64,000 bases of DNA from positions 558,001 to 622,000 of the forward strand of contig JACKAQ010000001.1 of assembly GCA_020634975.1 (NCBI GenBank), read 5' to 3'. The notes beneath the pieces were generated by a model. The model saw nothing but the letters and a program-made list of their open reading frames with translations, did not search any database and had not been told where the DNA came from. Numbering within the stretch: position 1 is the stretch's first letter; every line of letters starts with the position of its first letter. The translations under genes were made by a program, and so were the position numbers. The DNA comes from JACKAQ01 sp020634975 [NCBI: Calditrichia bacterium] (lineage in GTDB: Bacteria; Calditrichota; Calditrichia; RBG-13-44-9). Positions 27,625 to 35,848 of the stretch are shown here, in pieces.

Positions 27625-27733
27625 ATCGAAAGAATGGATTTTGAATTTTTAGCCAAACGAGGGAACGCTTTTTGAAAGAAACAGAAAAGAAATCCAATTG
27701 AATAACACTAAAAAAACAGAACAGAAAAACCCA

Positions 27734-28222
27734 ATGAACAAATACCACACCCTTCCGGCAAACCCGGAAAACATAACAGCCGGAACCGTTATTAGCAGAT
27801 TACTCGCCAGCATCGGCTTCCGGTATTATTGGGCAACAGATGATTTACCGGAAACGGTGGCAGCGTTTCAGCCCGAAAATGATGCACGCAGCATCGCAGA
27901 AAACATGGCGCACATCTGGGATATATTGCAGTGGGTTCATGCCGCGATTCATCCAGAAACCGTTGCCAAGCCGGAAGGATTGCATCCACTGCGCACGGGC
28001 ACGCTGGCATTAATTGAAACGCTGGAACACTCCTTTTCAACAATGGATGTGCAAACCCTGGCTGAAATAAAGCTGTTGAAACAACCGTTTTGGCCGCTTA
28101 TCAACGGGCCATTATCCGACGTGCTGACCCATATCGGACAAATAGCCATGTTGCGGCGTATCGCCGGTTTTCCGGTATCCAATAGCGATCCATTTCTGGG
28201 CACACCGCCGCCGGGCAAATAA
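27734..28222 (+). CDS. DinB-like four-helix protein
   Basis: 162 residues from the ATG at 27734 (MNKYHTLPANPENITAG); a TTG at 27698 would add 12 residues. It has the all-helical layout of the DinB/DfsB superfamily, with 'LPETVAAFQPENDARSIAENMAHIWDILQWV' and 'DVLTHIGQIAMLRRIAGFP' carrying the histidines expected at the metal site (MAHIWD and LTHIGQ). Members are metal-dependent or thiol-transferase-like enzymes of mostly unknown substrate. Confidence 0.7.
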   Translation: MNKYHTLPANPENITAGTVISRLLASIGFRYYWATDDLPETVAAFQPENDARSIAENMAHIWDILQWVHAAIHPETVAKPEGLHPLRTGTLALIETLEHSFSTMDVQTLAEIKLLKQPFWPLINGPLSDVLTHIGQIAMLRRIAGFPVSNSDPFLGTPPPGK

Positions 28223-28331
28223 GTTGCGCTGCGACCATTTCAACTTTCCAACTACCTCCGGTTATTCATCCGCAACAAATCCTCCCCCACTTCCGTTTGG
28301 ATAATATTATTGACACAACCGAGGTAAATGA

Positions 28332-29144
28332 ATGACCCTTCACGAATTACTGGATATCAACTACGGTGCCGACGGCGATGACAAACTGCGTCAACTGCTG
28401 GCGGATGGTGCAGCTATTAACGCGGTTGACGGTCTGCAACGGGAAACGCCGTTGCATGTTGCCACGCGGCGCCGGCGACTCTCTGCCGCAACCATTTTGC
28501 TCGATAACGGTGCAGATATCAACGCAAAAACTGCGGGCGGAAAAACGGCTTATGCCCACGCCATTCGCCGCCGGTTCACGGAAATGGTTACGCTGTTTGC
28601 GGATCGCGGTGCGGATACCACGCTCAATCTTGCGGATCAGTTTGCCGTAGCCGTTGTCAACGGAAAGCTGGACGAGGCGCGACAGATACTTGCGGCAAAT
28701 CCCGGCGTCGTAAAAACCGGAAACCCGGAAGAAGATCGCCTGCTGGCGGATGTCGCCGGACGAAATCCCACCGAACCGGTAACGCTATTGATTGCTGCCG
28801 GGGCAAATCTTTCCGCTCCGGGATTGGATGACGGCACAGCGCTGCATCAGGCAGCATGGTTTGGTCAGCCGGAAAACGCCCGTTTGTTGATCGATGCCGG
28901 CGCTCCGCTGGAAATTTTTGATGGGGTGCACACCAGCTCGCCGCTCGGATGGGCGGTGCACGGCTCCCGCTATTCCGGCGATGCCGCACAACGCGAAGCT
29001 GATTACATCGCCATCGTGCGGATGTTGCTGGATGCCGGAGCAAAACTGCATTATCCCGGCACACCGGATAACGACGATTATTACCATCGTTTGTTAACTG
29101 ATGCCAGCCCGGGTGTTGCTAAAATCCTTCGAATCAACCGGTAA
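28332..29144 (+). CDS. Ankyrin repeat protein
   Basis: 270 residues with no signal peptide. About five ankyrin repeats are visible: 'RETPLHVATRRRRLSAATILLDNGADINAKT', 'GKTAYAHAIRRRFTEMVTLFADRGADTTL', then 'NPTEPVTLLIAAGANLSAPG', 'DGTALHQAAWFGQPENARLLIDAGAPLEIF' and a last one ending 'IVRMLLDAGAKLHYPG'. A GAGGT site lies before the ATG. Probably a cytoplasmic protein-binding module; the partner is unknown. Confidence 0.88.
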   Translation: MTLHELLDINYGADGDDKLRQLLADGAAINAVDGLQRETPLHVATRRRRLSAATILLDNGADINAKTAGGKTAYAHAIRRRFTEMVTLFADRGADTTLNLADQFAVAVVNGKLDEARQILAANPGVVKTGNPEEDRLLADVAGRNPTEPVTLLIAAGANLSAPGLDDGTALHQAAWFGQPENARLLIDAGAPLEIFDGVHTSSPLGWAVHGSRYSGDAAQREADYIAIVRMLLDAGAKLHYPGTPDNDDYYHRLLTDASPGVAKILRINR

Positions 29145-29222
29145 TAAATTGCATCACTTTTGGGTTGCAGAAAAAAATACCATATCGCAATCGGCTCAAA
29201 TCCATTCAACCCATCCAATTTC

Positions 29223-29251
29223 TTGACGCCCGGGAGATATTTTATTATACT
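29223..29251 (+). promoter_or_regulatory. Sigma-70-type promoter
   Basis: TTGACG at 29223-29228 and TATACT at 29246-29251 with an ideal 17-base spacer, 26 bases upstream of the DUF1697 gene's start. It probably drives that gene and the closely spaced genes after it. Confidence 0.75.
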
Positions 29252-29276
29252 CAGGAATCAAAAAAAGGGATACACT

Positions 29277-29822
29277 ATGAACACAATCATCGCGCTGTTG
29301 CGGGGCATCAACGTTGGCGGAAATAACAAATTGCCGATGAAAGAATTGCGGGAAGTGCTGACAAAAATGGGGTTGAAAGACGTGCAAACCTACATCCAGA
29401 GTGGCAATGTTGTCTTCCGCAGCGACACTGCAGATATGGGCAAATTGTCCGAATCAATCACCGCAGCCATTCAAAACAGCCACGGTTTTGCACCGCGCAT
29501 CATTCTGCTCACTGCCGGATCGCTGCGGCAGGCTATCGCCGCAAATCCCTTTCCCGAAGGCGAAAGCGAACCCAAATCACTGCATCTTTTTTTTCTGGCA
29601 GCGCCGCCGGAAAACCCGGATATCGCCAAAATTGAATCCCTGAAATCCGATACCGAAAACTACAAACTAATCGGCTCTGTGTTTTATCTCCACGCACCGG
29701 ACGGCATCGGTCGTTCCAAACTGGCGGAGAAAGTTGAACGAGCGTTGGGCGTTCCCGCAACTGCCCGGAACTGGCGATCCGTCTGCCAGATCATGGCAAT
29801 CGCCGAAGAGATTGCGCAATAA
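29277..29822 (+). CDS. DUF1697 family protein
   Basis: 181 residues from the ATG at 29277, with AAAAAAGGGA just upstream. The family signature 'IIALLRGINVGGNNKLPMKELREVL' opens the chain, followed by 'VQTYIQSGNVVFRSD' and the closing 'ATARNWRSVCQIMAIA'. This is full length for the family. DUF1697 proteins are small cytoplasmic ferredoxin-like-fold proteins of unknown role. Confidence 0.9.
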   Translation: MNTIIALLRGINVGGNNKLPMKELREVLTKMGLKDVQTYIQSGNVVFRSDTADMGKLSESITAAIQNSHGFAPRIILLTAGSLRQAIAANPFPEGESEPKSLHLFFLAAPPENPDIAKIESLKSDTENYKLIGSVFYLHAPDGIGRSKLAEKVERALGVPATARNWRSVCQIMAIAEEIAQ

Positions 29823-29839
29823 AACGGGAATTTACGGCA

Positions 29840-30400
29840 ATGAATCGTATCGTGATTGTTGGCACCAGTTGCTCCGGCAAATCGACGTTTGCCAATCAGC
29901 TTGCCAAAAAACTGGGTTATCCGTACATCCAGTTGGACGAATTGTTTTGGCTGGAAAATTGGCAGGAAAGACCACCGGACGAATTTGTACAATTGGTGAA
30001 AACGGCAATCGATCAACCATTTTGGGTGATCGACGGAAATTATCAGAAAGTCCGGCAGATCACCTGGGGCAAAGCAGATACGATCATCTGGCTCAATTAT
30101 TCTTTTCCGGTCGTTTTCAAAAGGGCACTGTTCCGAACCATCAAACGAATTGCTTTTCGGGAACAGTTGTATTCGGGAAACCGGGAAACGTTTGTCAGAT
30201 CCTTTTTTAGCCGGGAATCAATCTTGTTTTGGGTAATAACCACGCATCAGCAGCGGAAACAACGCTATCGCAGATTATTTGCGGCAGATGAATTTGTCCG
30301 GCTGAACAAAATCGAATTTACAACGCCGAAAGCCGCAGCGCATTTTCTGAACACGATCGAACGGATTCCAGAAACCTCTAAATCGGACATAAACCGATGA
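29840..30400 (+). CDS. P-loop nucleotide kinase-like protein (FlaR/adenylate-kinase-like)
   Basis: 186 residues. The Walker A is GTSCSGKST at residues 8-16, followed by 'FANQLAKKLGYPYIQLDELFW' and 'WVIDGNYQKVRQITWGKADTIIWLNYSF', typical of the group named DNA topology modulation protein FlaR. The substrate is probably a nucleoside or nucleotide, but is not established for this group. Its stop overlaps the next gene's start (ATGA). Confidence 0.8.
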   Translation: MNRIVIVGTSCSGKSTFANQLAKKLGYPYIQLDELFWLENWQERPPDEFVQLVKTAIDQPFWVIDGNYQKVRQITWGKADTIIWLNYSFPVVFKRALFRTIKRIAFREQLYSGNRETFVRSFFSRESILFWVITTHQQRKQRYRRLFAADEFVRLNKIEFTTPKAAAHFLNTIERIPETSKSDINR

Positions 30401-30969
30401 AAAATTTACTCAATGAAATACGCAGTTGCGATGTTTGTGCGGCACATTTACCGCTCGGCGCCAATCCGGTGCTGGCGGCGCATCCGCAATCGCGCATCGT
30501 GATTATCGGGCAGGCGCCCGGCAAAAAGGTGCACGAATCCGGCGTTCCGTGGGACGATCCCAGCGGAGACCAACTCCGCAAATGGCTGAACATCGACAAA
30601 ATATCGTTTTACGATGCCACAAAAATTGCTATCATTCCAATGGGATTTTGTTATCCCGGCAAAGGCAGCTCCGGCGATTTGCCGCCGCGCCCGGAATGTG
30701 CCCCGCTGTGGCACGATCGATTGTTCGAACAGATGCCAAATGTTCAGCTCACTCTGCTGATCGGACAATACGCCCAGGGGCGATATCTGCCGGAAAACCC
30801 GCACAAAAATCTCACTGAAACCGTCCGGCATTTCCGGGATTATCTGTCGGAATATTTGCCGCTCCCCCACCCATCGCCCCGGAATCGCTTTTGGCTGGCG
30901 AAAAATCCCTGGTTTGCAACGGAAGTGATTCCCGAATTGCAACGCCGTGTCGCCGTGATTTTGGGGTGA
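30397..30969 (+). CDS. Uracil-DNA glycosylase family protein
   Basis: 190 residues. Motif 1 is 'IVIIGQAPGKKVHESGVPWDDPSGDQLRKWL' and the late motif is 'LPLPHPSPRNRFWLAKNPWF', which carries the catalytic-loop HPSPRN. Cys residues at 'SCDVCAAHL' recall the N-terminal CxxC of Fe-S family 4/5 enzymes, but the further Cys ligands are not clear. It probably removes uracil or a related base from DNA. It overlaps the preceding kinase-like gene by four bases. Confidence 0.82.
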   Translation: MKNLLNEIRSCDVCAAHLPLGANPVLAAHPQSRIVIIGQAPGKKVHESGVPWDDPSGDQLRKWLNIDKISFYDATKIAIIPMGFCYPGKGSSGDLPPRPECAPLWHDRLFEQMPNVQLTLLIGQYAQGRYLPENPHKNLTETVRHFRDYLSEYLPLPHPSPRNRFWLAKNPWFATEVIPELQRRVAVILG

Positions 30970-31000
30970 TGCCCCCATCCACGAAAAAAAGGAAAAGAAC

Positions 31001-31396
31001 ATGCGCCAAACCCTTGCTCAAATCGCGCTGGTCGTCAATGATTATGACGAAGCGATTGATTTTTACACCAAAAAACTGCATTTCACGCTCATCGAAGATA
31101 CACAGCTCAGCGAAACCAAACGCTGGGTGATTATCGCGCCACCCGGATCGGACGGTTGCCGCCTGCTGCTCGCCAAAGCCGCCAACGATGAGCAACGCAG
31201 CCGGATCGGCAATCAAACCGGCGGACGGGTGTTTTTATTTTTGAATACGGATAATTTTGCGCGGGATTACCAAAACCTGGTTGATCAGCAGGTTACCATC
31301 GTCCGGCAACCGGTGCGGGAAACTTGGGGACAAGTTGCCGTATTTGCTGATCTTTACGGCAATCTCTGGGATTTGATCGAACCGGCTTCGGTGTGA
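31001..31396 (+). CDS. VOC family (glyoxalase/dioxygenase-like) protein
   Basis: 131 residues forming two beta-alpha-beta-beta-beta units: 'TLAQIALVVNDYDEAIDFYTKKLHFTLIEDT' and 'GRVFLFLNTDNFARDYQNLVDQQVTIVRQPVRETWGQVAVFADLYGNLWDLIEP'. The metal-site Glu is in 'LWDLIEP'. The glyoxalase/bleomycin-resistance superfamily is clear; the substrate is not. AAGGAAAAGAAC precedes the ATG. It ends the run of small genes. Confidence 0.88.
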   Translation: MRQTLAQIALVVNDYDEAIDFYTKKLHFTLIEDTQLSETKRWVIIAPPGSDGCRLLLAKAANDEQRSRIGNQTGGRVFLFLNTDNFARDYQNLVDQQVTIVRQPVRETWGQVAVFADLYGNLWDLIEPASV

Positions 31397-31413
31397 TGGC
31401 GTCATCCAATCGT

Positions 31414-31537
31414 TTTACCCCGTTGTTTATTTGCACAATGCCATATTTCCTTGGATTTACCCCATTGTCCATTTGCACGATGCCATGTTTCCATGGATTT
31501 ACCCCATTGTTCATTCGCACAATGCCATAATCCATCC
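31414..31537. repeat. 42-bp tandem repeat, about three copies
   Basis: Units begin at 31414, 31456 and 31498, each opening TTTACCCC(A/G)TTG and containing TTTGCACAATGCCAT-like text, with a few substitutions between copies. They lie just after the VOC gene. On the minus strand they can be read as a 14-residue peptide repeat, but the substitutions do not preserve the peptide, so a coding role is not favoured. Confidence 0.8.
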
Positions 31538-31599
31538 GCAATTTCTGCTTTTCATTATTCAAACAGCGAATAAACTGCGTTTTAAGCTGATGTAAAACA

Positions 31600-31965
31600 A
31601 AAAAAGGATTAAGGCGGGATATTTTATCCGTTAACCTTAATCCTTTTTCAATTTCAGAAAAGCGAACCACAAATTTGTGGGATTTATGCAAATTTTGAGA
31701 TTCTTCGCCTGCGGCTCACAATGACAGCTTTCACAAATTTGGGCAATGGATCATAACAAAAAAGGATCAAGGCGGGATATTTATCCTTTAACCTTAATCC
31801 TTTTTCAATTTCAGAAAAGCGAACCACAAATTTGTGGGATTTATGCAAATTTTGAGATTCTTCGCCTGCGGCTCAGAATGACAGCTTTCACAAATTTGGG
31901 CAATGGATCATAACAAAAAAGGATCAAGGCGGGATATTTATCCTTTAACCTTAATCCTTTTTCCT
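31600..31965. repeat. 157-bp tandem repeat with three nested palindromes
   Basis: Two full units and the start of a third. The string gcgggata recurs at 31614, 31772 and 31929, and the full units are about 98% identical. Each unit holds a long terminator-like inverted repeat (AAAAAGGATTAAGG with CCTTAATCCTTTTT, perfect in unit 1), the palindrome CCACAAATTTGTGG, and a hairpin of the form ATTCT-GCC/GGC-AGAAT (31857-31879 in unit 2). The last resembles widespread REP-like intergenic elements. The hairpins would also stop transcription from the VOC gene side. Confidence 0.85.
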
Positions 31966-31971
31966 TGCTTC

Positions 31972-32047
31972 TTGCGGAGAGGCAGGGATTCCTCCGAAGG
32001 AGTCCCTTCGGGAGAACCCTGGGTACGCAAAGCGCACAACGGTTTTC
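31972..32047 (-). pseudogene. Displaced 3' half of tRNA-Ser, with a 22-base insertion
   Basis: Matches the intact tRNA-Ser (32350-32403) without mismatch, from three bases past the tRNA 3' end up to the anticodon loop. The one difference is a 22-base insertion within the T-arm. The insertion is two small palindromes, CTCCGAAGGAG and TCCCTTCGGGA. The 5' half of the tRNA is absent. Its right end touches the stop codon of the GIY-YIG gene. Confidence 0.88.
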
Positions 32048-32438
<391 letters not shown>

Positions 32439-32550
32439 GGCAACTACATATTTTTAGCACGGCAAAGATAACAGATTTTTGCAGGTTCCAAAAGTAAAAA
32501 ATTTAAATATCTTTCAGCACGGTATTTCGACGGACGCATTGTCCAAAGCA

Positions 32551-33723
32551 TTAATTGTTCAGCAAATCCGCAAGATCGTAAAACTGGAACGTGCGATTAT
32601 CGGACATCGCCACAAACAATCCATTGGGAAAACGGCTGCCCAATGCGATATGCGTTGCATCGATGCCATCGGTTTGTTTGGTGGATAGCCGCACAGTTTT
32701 GATGCGCGGTTGATAATGCATATTCTCCGGCGCACCCTCTCGCGGATAAAAATGGAACAGATTCGCCTGCTGATCGGAAACAACAATATAGCCTGGTTTG
32801 CCCGGCGGCGCGATGACGGCAATCCCCTCACGATCGCGGCGATAATATTCGGTTGCCAACACGCCAAGCTGCATCGCGGCATCGGGATGATCCGGGTCTG
32901 CGTGATATTTGCGAACACCAAAATATTCATCACTGTAATAGACGTAGCCCAATTCGTCGTCCACGGCAACGGCTTCAATTTCACCATCGTGATCAAAAAA
33001 CTCGCCAAATTCGCGCACTTTTTTGCCGACCACCTGCCCGTTTTCTTCGATCAATTGATATTGCCACAAATAGCTGCCGGACTCGCCATCTTTCCGGCTA
33101 ACAATAGCGAAAATGGCGCCGTCGTGCGGGCGTTTATACAATCCGATGCCCATCGGCAGTCGTTTGGTGGGCTTTTCGCCTTCGAAAACCTTGATGCCTT
33201 CGCCATCGATGTTTTGCATATCCGGCAAGCGAAAAACGCGGATTTCGTTGGCATATCGCTCGGTGCATACGGCGATATCGATCAGCGAATCGCCAAACGC
33301 AAAGCCATATTCCACATCCACATTGTTGGGGCGCTTCAGATGCTTTACGGTAAGCTGTTGTTGGATTTTTCCTTCCAGATCAAACACAAATAAACTGCCG
33401 GTTCGGCTGCCGTCGTTTTTGCCTTTGTCCGTTCCGATGATCAAGCTTTTGGACGGATCTGCGGGATTGATCCAGATTGCCGGATCATCGCTGTCGATTG
33501 CGGTTTTTTCGGTGACGACTGCCGGCGCAATTTTTTTGAAATAGAAATACGACCAGCCCATGACCGCAGCAGCCATAAAAATCAGCACGACCAAAACAAT
33601 CCATTCCGTCTTCAGGCTATCGCGATTGGTTCGATTATTATAAGTGTCAGTATTTGTCAGCATCGATGTTTTCAGTTTTCGTTTCGATAAATAAATTTTG
33701 GATTCCGGTGCAAATTTTGTCAT
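32551..33723 (-). CDS. Membrane-anchored beta-propeller phytase
   Basis: 390 residues. A short cytoplasmic stretch and one membrane helix (WIVLVVLIFMAAAVMGWSYFYF, about 41-62) anchor a beta-propeller phytase domain (about 70-388) on the outer face of the inner membrane. The family's opening 'DSDDPAIWINPADPSKSLIIGTDK' is intact, as are 'RPNNVDVEYGF' and 'HDGEIEAVAVDDELGYVYYSDE', which supply the acidic calcium ligands. Expected reaction: calcium-dependent release of phosphate from phytate. A second in-frame ATG at 33663 (MLTNTDTYNN) could be the true start. It stands alone next to tRNA-Ser. Confidence 0.88.
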   Translation of the reverse strand: MTKFAPESKIYLSKRKLKTSMLTNTDTYNNRTNRDSLKTEWIVLVVLIFMAAAVMGWSYFYFKKIAPAVVTEKTAIDSDDPAIWINPADPSKSLIIGTDKGKNDGSRTGSLFVFDLEGKIQQQLTVKHLKRPNNVDVEYGFAFGDSLIDIAVCTERYANEIRVFRLPDMQNIDGEGIKVFEGEKPTKRLPMGIGLYKRPHDGAIFAIVSRKDGESGSYLWQYQLIEENGQVVGKKVREFGEFFDHDGEIEAVAVDDELGYVYYSDEYFGVRKYHADPDHPDAAMQLGVLATEYYRRDREGIAVIAPPGKPGYIVVSDQQANLFHFYPREGAPENMHYQPRIKTVRLSTKQTDGIDATHIALGSRFPNGLFVAMSDNRTFQFYDLADLLNN

Positions 33724-33901
33724 TTAAACACAACAAAAAATATGGGGAAATCCCGAATTACATGTGCGGAAACGCATTCCTGTTCAATTCAATTTACCCA
33801 AAAATGTAAATGACTGTTGCTATTTATTTGTGAAATTCATACTTTTTTAACAGAAATGACTTACCAGGAATTTATCTAAATAATTGCACAAGGGGTTACA
33901 A

Positions 33902-35824
33902 GTGATTCAGCTTGTATGGGTTCTTCTGATGTTGACCGGCGCCATTTTGGCTCAGCCGGCATGGGTGAATTCTGCCATCCATTACGGCAAAAAAGCATCC
34001 ACTGAAAAAGAAGCGAGCGTACTGACACTCCACAATGAGATGTCCGTAACAATCAGCAAAAAAGGCGACGCCAAAATTTTTTTAAGGGTTGCCAACCGGA
34101 TTTTAACCAAAGACGGCACAAATTGGGGCACGTTTAAATCACCGGAATCGCCGTTTTACAAAATCAAATCGATGAAAGGTTGGGCTGTCCGTAAAAATGG
34201 TGATGTTGAAACGCTTTCCAAAGAGAACATTATCAAAATCGGGATGACGGAAAGCAGCGGTTATTATGATGATGAATATTCGCAAGTGGCCGTTTTGCCG
34301 AATATCCAGCCGGGTGATGTCGCGGCTTTTGAGGTGGAAGCTGAGGAGAAAGGGTGGACAACCCAATTTAATTCTTTTACGTTTCAATCGCAGCAACCGG
34401 TTGTCACGGCTATTTTATCCGTTGAACTGCCCGAAAGCTGGGATATTAACGCTGCAGAATGGAACCTCAGCGATGTCGTTTTCAGTCAGACTGAAAATCG
34501 CTATGTCTGGAAATTAAAAGATTTGGCGTATCAACCGGATGAACCCCTTTCGCCGCCGTGGTATTATCTGAACCGGAGAATTTCCTTCACCTGTTTTGAT
34601 ACGCTGGGAATTGACGAAACGCATTTTCAGGATTGGCAATCGGTTGCTGGATGGATGGAGGAAGCTTATCGCCAACCGGCGTTCGCCAGCGAAAATATAC
34701 GCCAAAAAACCCTGGAGATCACCGAAGGGCTTGGCACTGTCCGCGAAAAAATTCAGGCTATCGCTAATTTTTGCCAAAATGATATTCGCTATGTGGCTGT
34801 GGAAATCGGCAAAGGTCGCTGGCAACCGCGACTGGCGGAACAAACCCTGTACAACCGTTTTGGCGATTGCAAAGATAAAACAACCCTGATGCGGGCGATG
34901 TTAGCCGCACTGGATATTCCATCCGCACCGGTGTTGGCTGGCATAAATACAGCTGTTAATCCGGCGCTGCCTTCCCCGTTCCAGTTTGACCACTGCATTT
35001 TGGGAATACCCGACGAAACCGCAGAATTACAGGCCAGCTACTCGGATGCAACCGTCGAAAACTGGCTGTTTTTTGATCCAACCGATGAAACCACACCACT
35101 CGGCGAAATTCCCTGGACGTTGCGCGGCAGGCATGTGCTCGTCGGTCAGCAAATTGCGGATTCTTCGACACTGATCAAATTGCCGTATCCCGATCCCGAA
35201 AATTTCAGACGCTGGCAAACCGCCCGCGCAACCGTTTCGCCGGACGGCGATTTATCGGCGGATATCCGCATTGTTGATTTTAGCGGATGGTCCGCGTTCA
35301 CCAAATACGAATTGCGAAACAGCAGCGAAACGGAGTTAATTGAGATTTGGCAAAACCGTTTTGGCTCGAACATCAGCGGCGGAACCATCAGCAATTGGCA
35401 GAGCGGTTTTGCCGCAGATTCCGCATGGGTCAGTTTTACGCTGAGCGCGAAGGGATATTTGCAGCACAGCGGCGATTATTTGCTGCTCCCCGCCAATTTT
35501 CTGGAATATTCCGACATACCGAAGTTGAAAAATGAAAAGCGGCACCATTCCATCTGGATGGGCTCACCCAAACGAACCGATTCATTTATCGAATGGCAAC
35601 TGCCGGAAAGCTGGCAGATCGACATTGACAGCAGCTATCACTTCGAAGATTTACCGGCTGCAACTGTATTTTCCCAAATGCAAAAAACCGCAAACGGTTT
35701 TTCAATTGAAACCGGTTACCGCACTCACGGCATTTTGCTTCCGCCGGATGAATATTCAGCCGTGAGAAAACTTCTGAAAAAACATCAATTTATAAAGGGG
35801 CTTACGATTCTAATAAAGCAATAA
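33902..35824 (+). CDS. DUF3857 and transglutaminase-like exported protein (catalytic triad present)
   Basis: 640 residues from the GTG at 33902, chosen because AAGGGG is spaced six bases from it and a clean signal peptide follows (MIQLVWVLLMLTGAILAQ). Residues about 50-200 are a DUF3857 domain; about 260-400 a transglutaminase-like domain with the Cys in 'NRFGDCKDKTTLMRAML', the His in 'FQFDHCILGIP' and the Asp in 'NWLFFDPTDE'. A beta-rich C-terminal region follows. Such proteins act in the periplasm or outside and may crosslink or cleave peptides. It is followed 24 bases later by a paralogue, so the two form an operon. Confidence 0.85.
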   Translation: MIQLVWVLLMLTGAILAQPAWVNSAIHYGKKASTEKEASVLTLHNEMSVTISKKGDAKIFLRVANRILTKDGTNWGTFKSPESPFYKIKSMKGWAVRKNGDVETLSKENIIKIGMTESSGYYDDEYSQVAVLPNIQPGDVAAFEVEAEEKGWTTQFNSFTFQSQQPVVTAILSVELPESWDINAAEWNLSDVVFSQTENRYVWKLKDLAYQPDEPLSPPWYYLNRRISFTCFDTLGIDETHFQDWQSVAGWMEEAYRQPAFASENIRQKTLEITEGLGTVREKIQAIANFCQNDIRYVAVEIGKGRWQPRLAEQTLYNRFGDCKDKTTLMRAMLAALDIPSAPVLAGINTAVNPALPSPFQFDHCILGIPDETAELQASYSDATVENWLFFDPTDETTPLGEIPWTLRGRHVLVGQQIADSSTLIKLPYPDPENFRRWQTARATVSPDGDLSADIRIVDFSGWSAFTKYELRNSSETELIEIWQNRFGSNISGGTISNWQSGFAADSAWVSFTLSAKGYLQHSGDYLLLPANFLEYSDIPKLKNEKRHHSIWMGSPKRTDSFIEWQLPESWQIDIDSSYHFEDLPAATVFSQMQKTANGFSIETGYRTHGILLPPDEYSAVRKLLKKHQFIKGLTILIKQ

Positions 35825-35848
35825 TTCCGAATCAGAGAGGAAACAGAG

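Noticed and set aside
31293-31691. A minus-strand frame with a 14-residue peptide repeat.
   Set aside because: It overlaps the VOC gene end. Repeat differences are mostly amino-acid changing, and there is no start signal.
31414-31965. The two tandem repeats considered as a CRISPR array.
   Set aside because: Units are contiguous without variable spacers, unit lengths are 42 and 157 bases, and no cas gene is present.
31972-32047. The tRNA-like sequence considered as a second functional tRNA-Ser.
   Set aside because: The 5' half, including the D-arm and acceptor 5' strand, is absent and the T-arm is interrupted.
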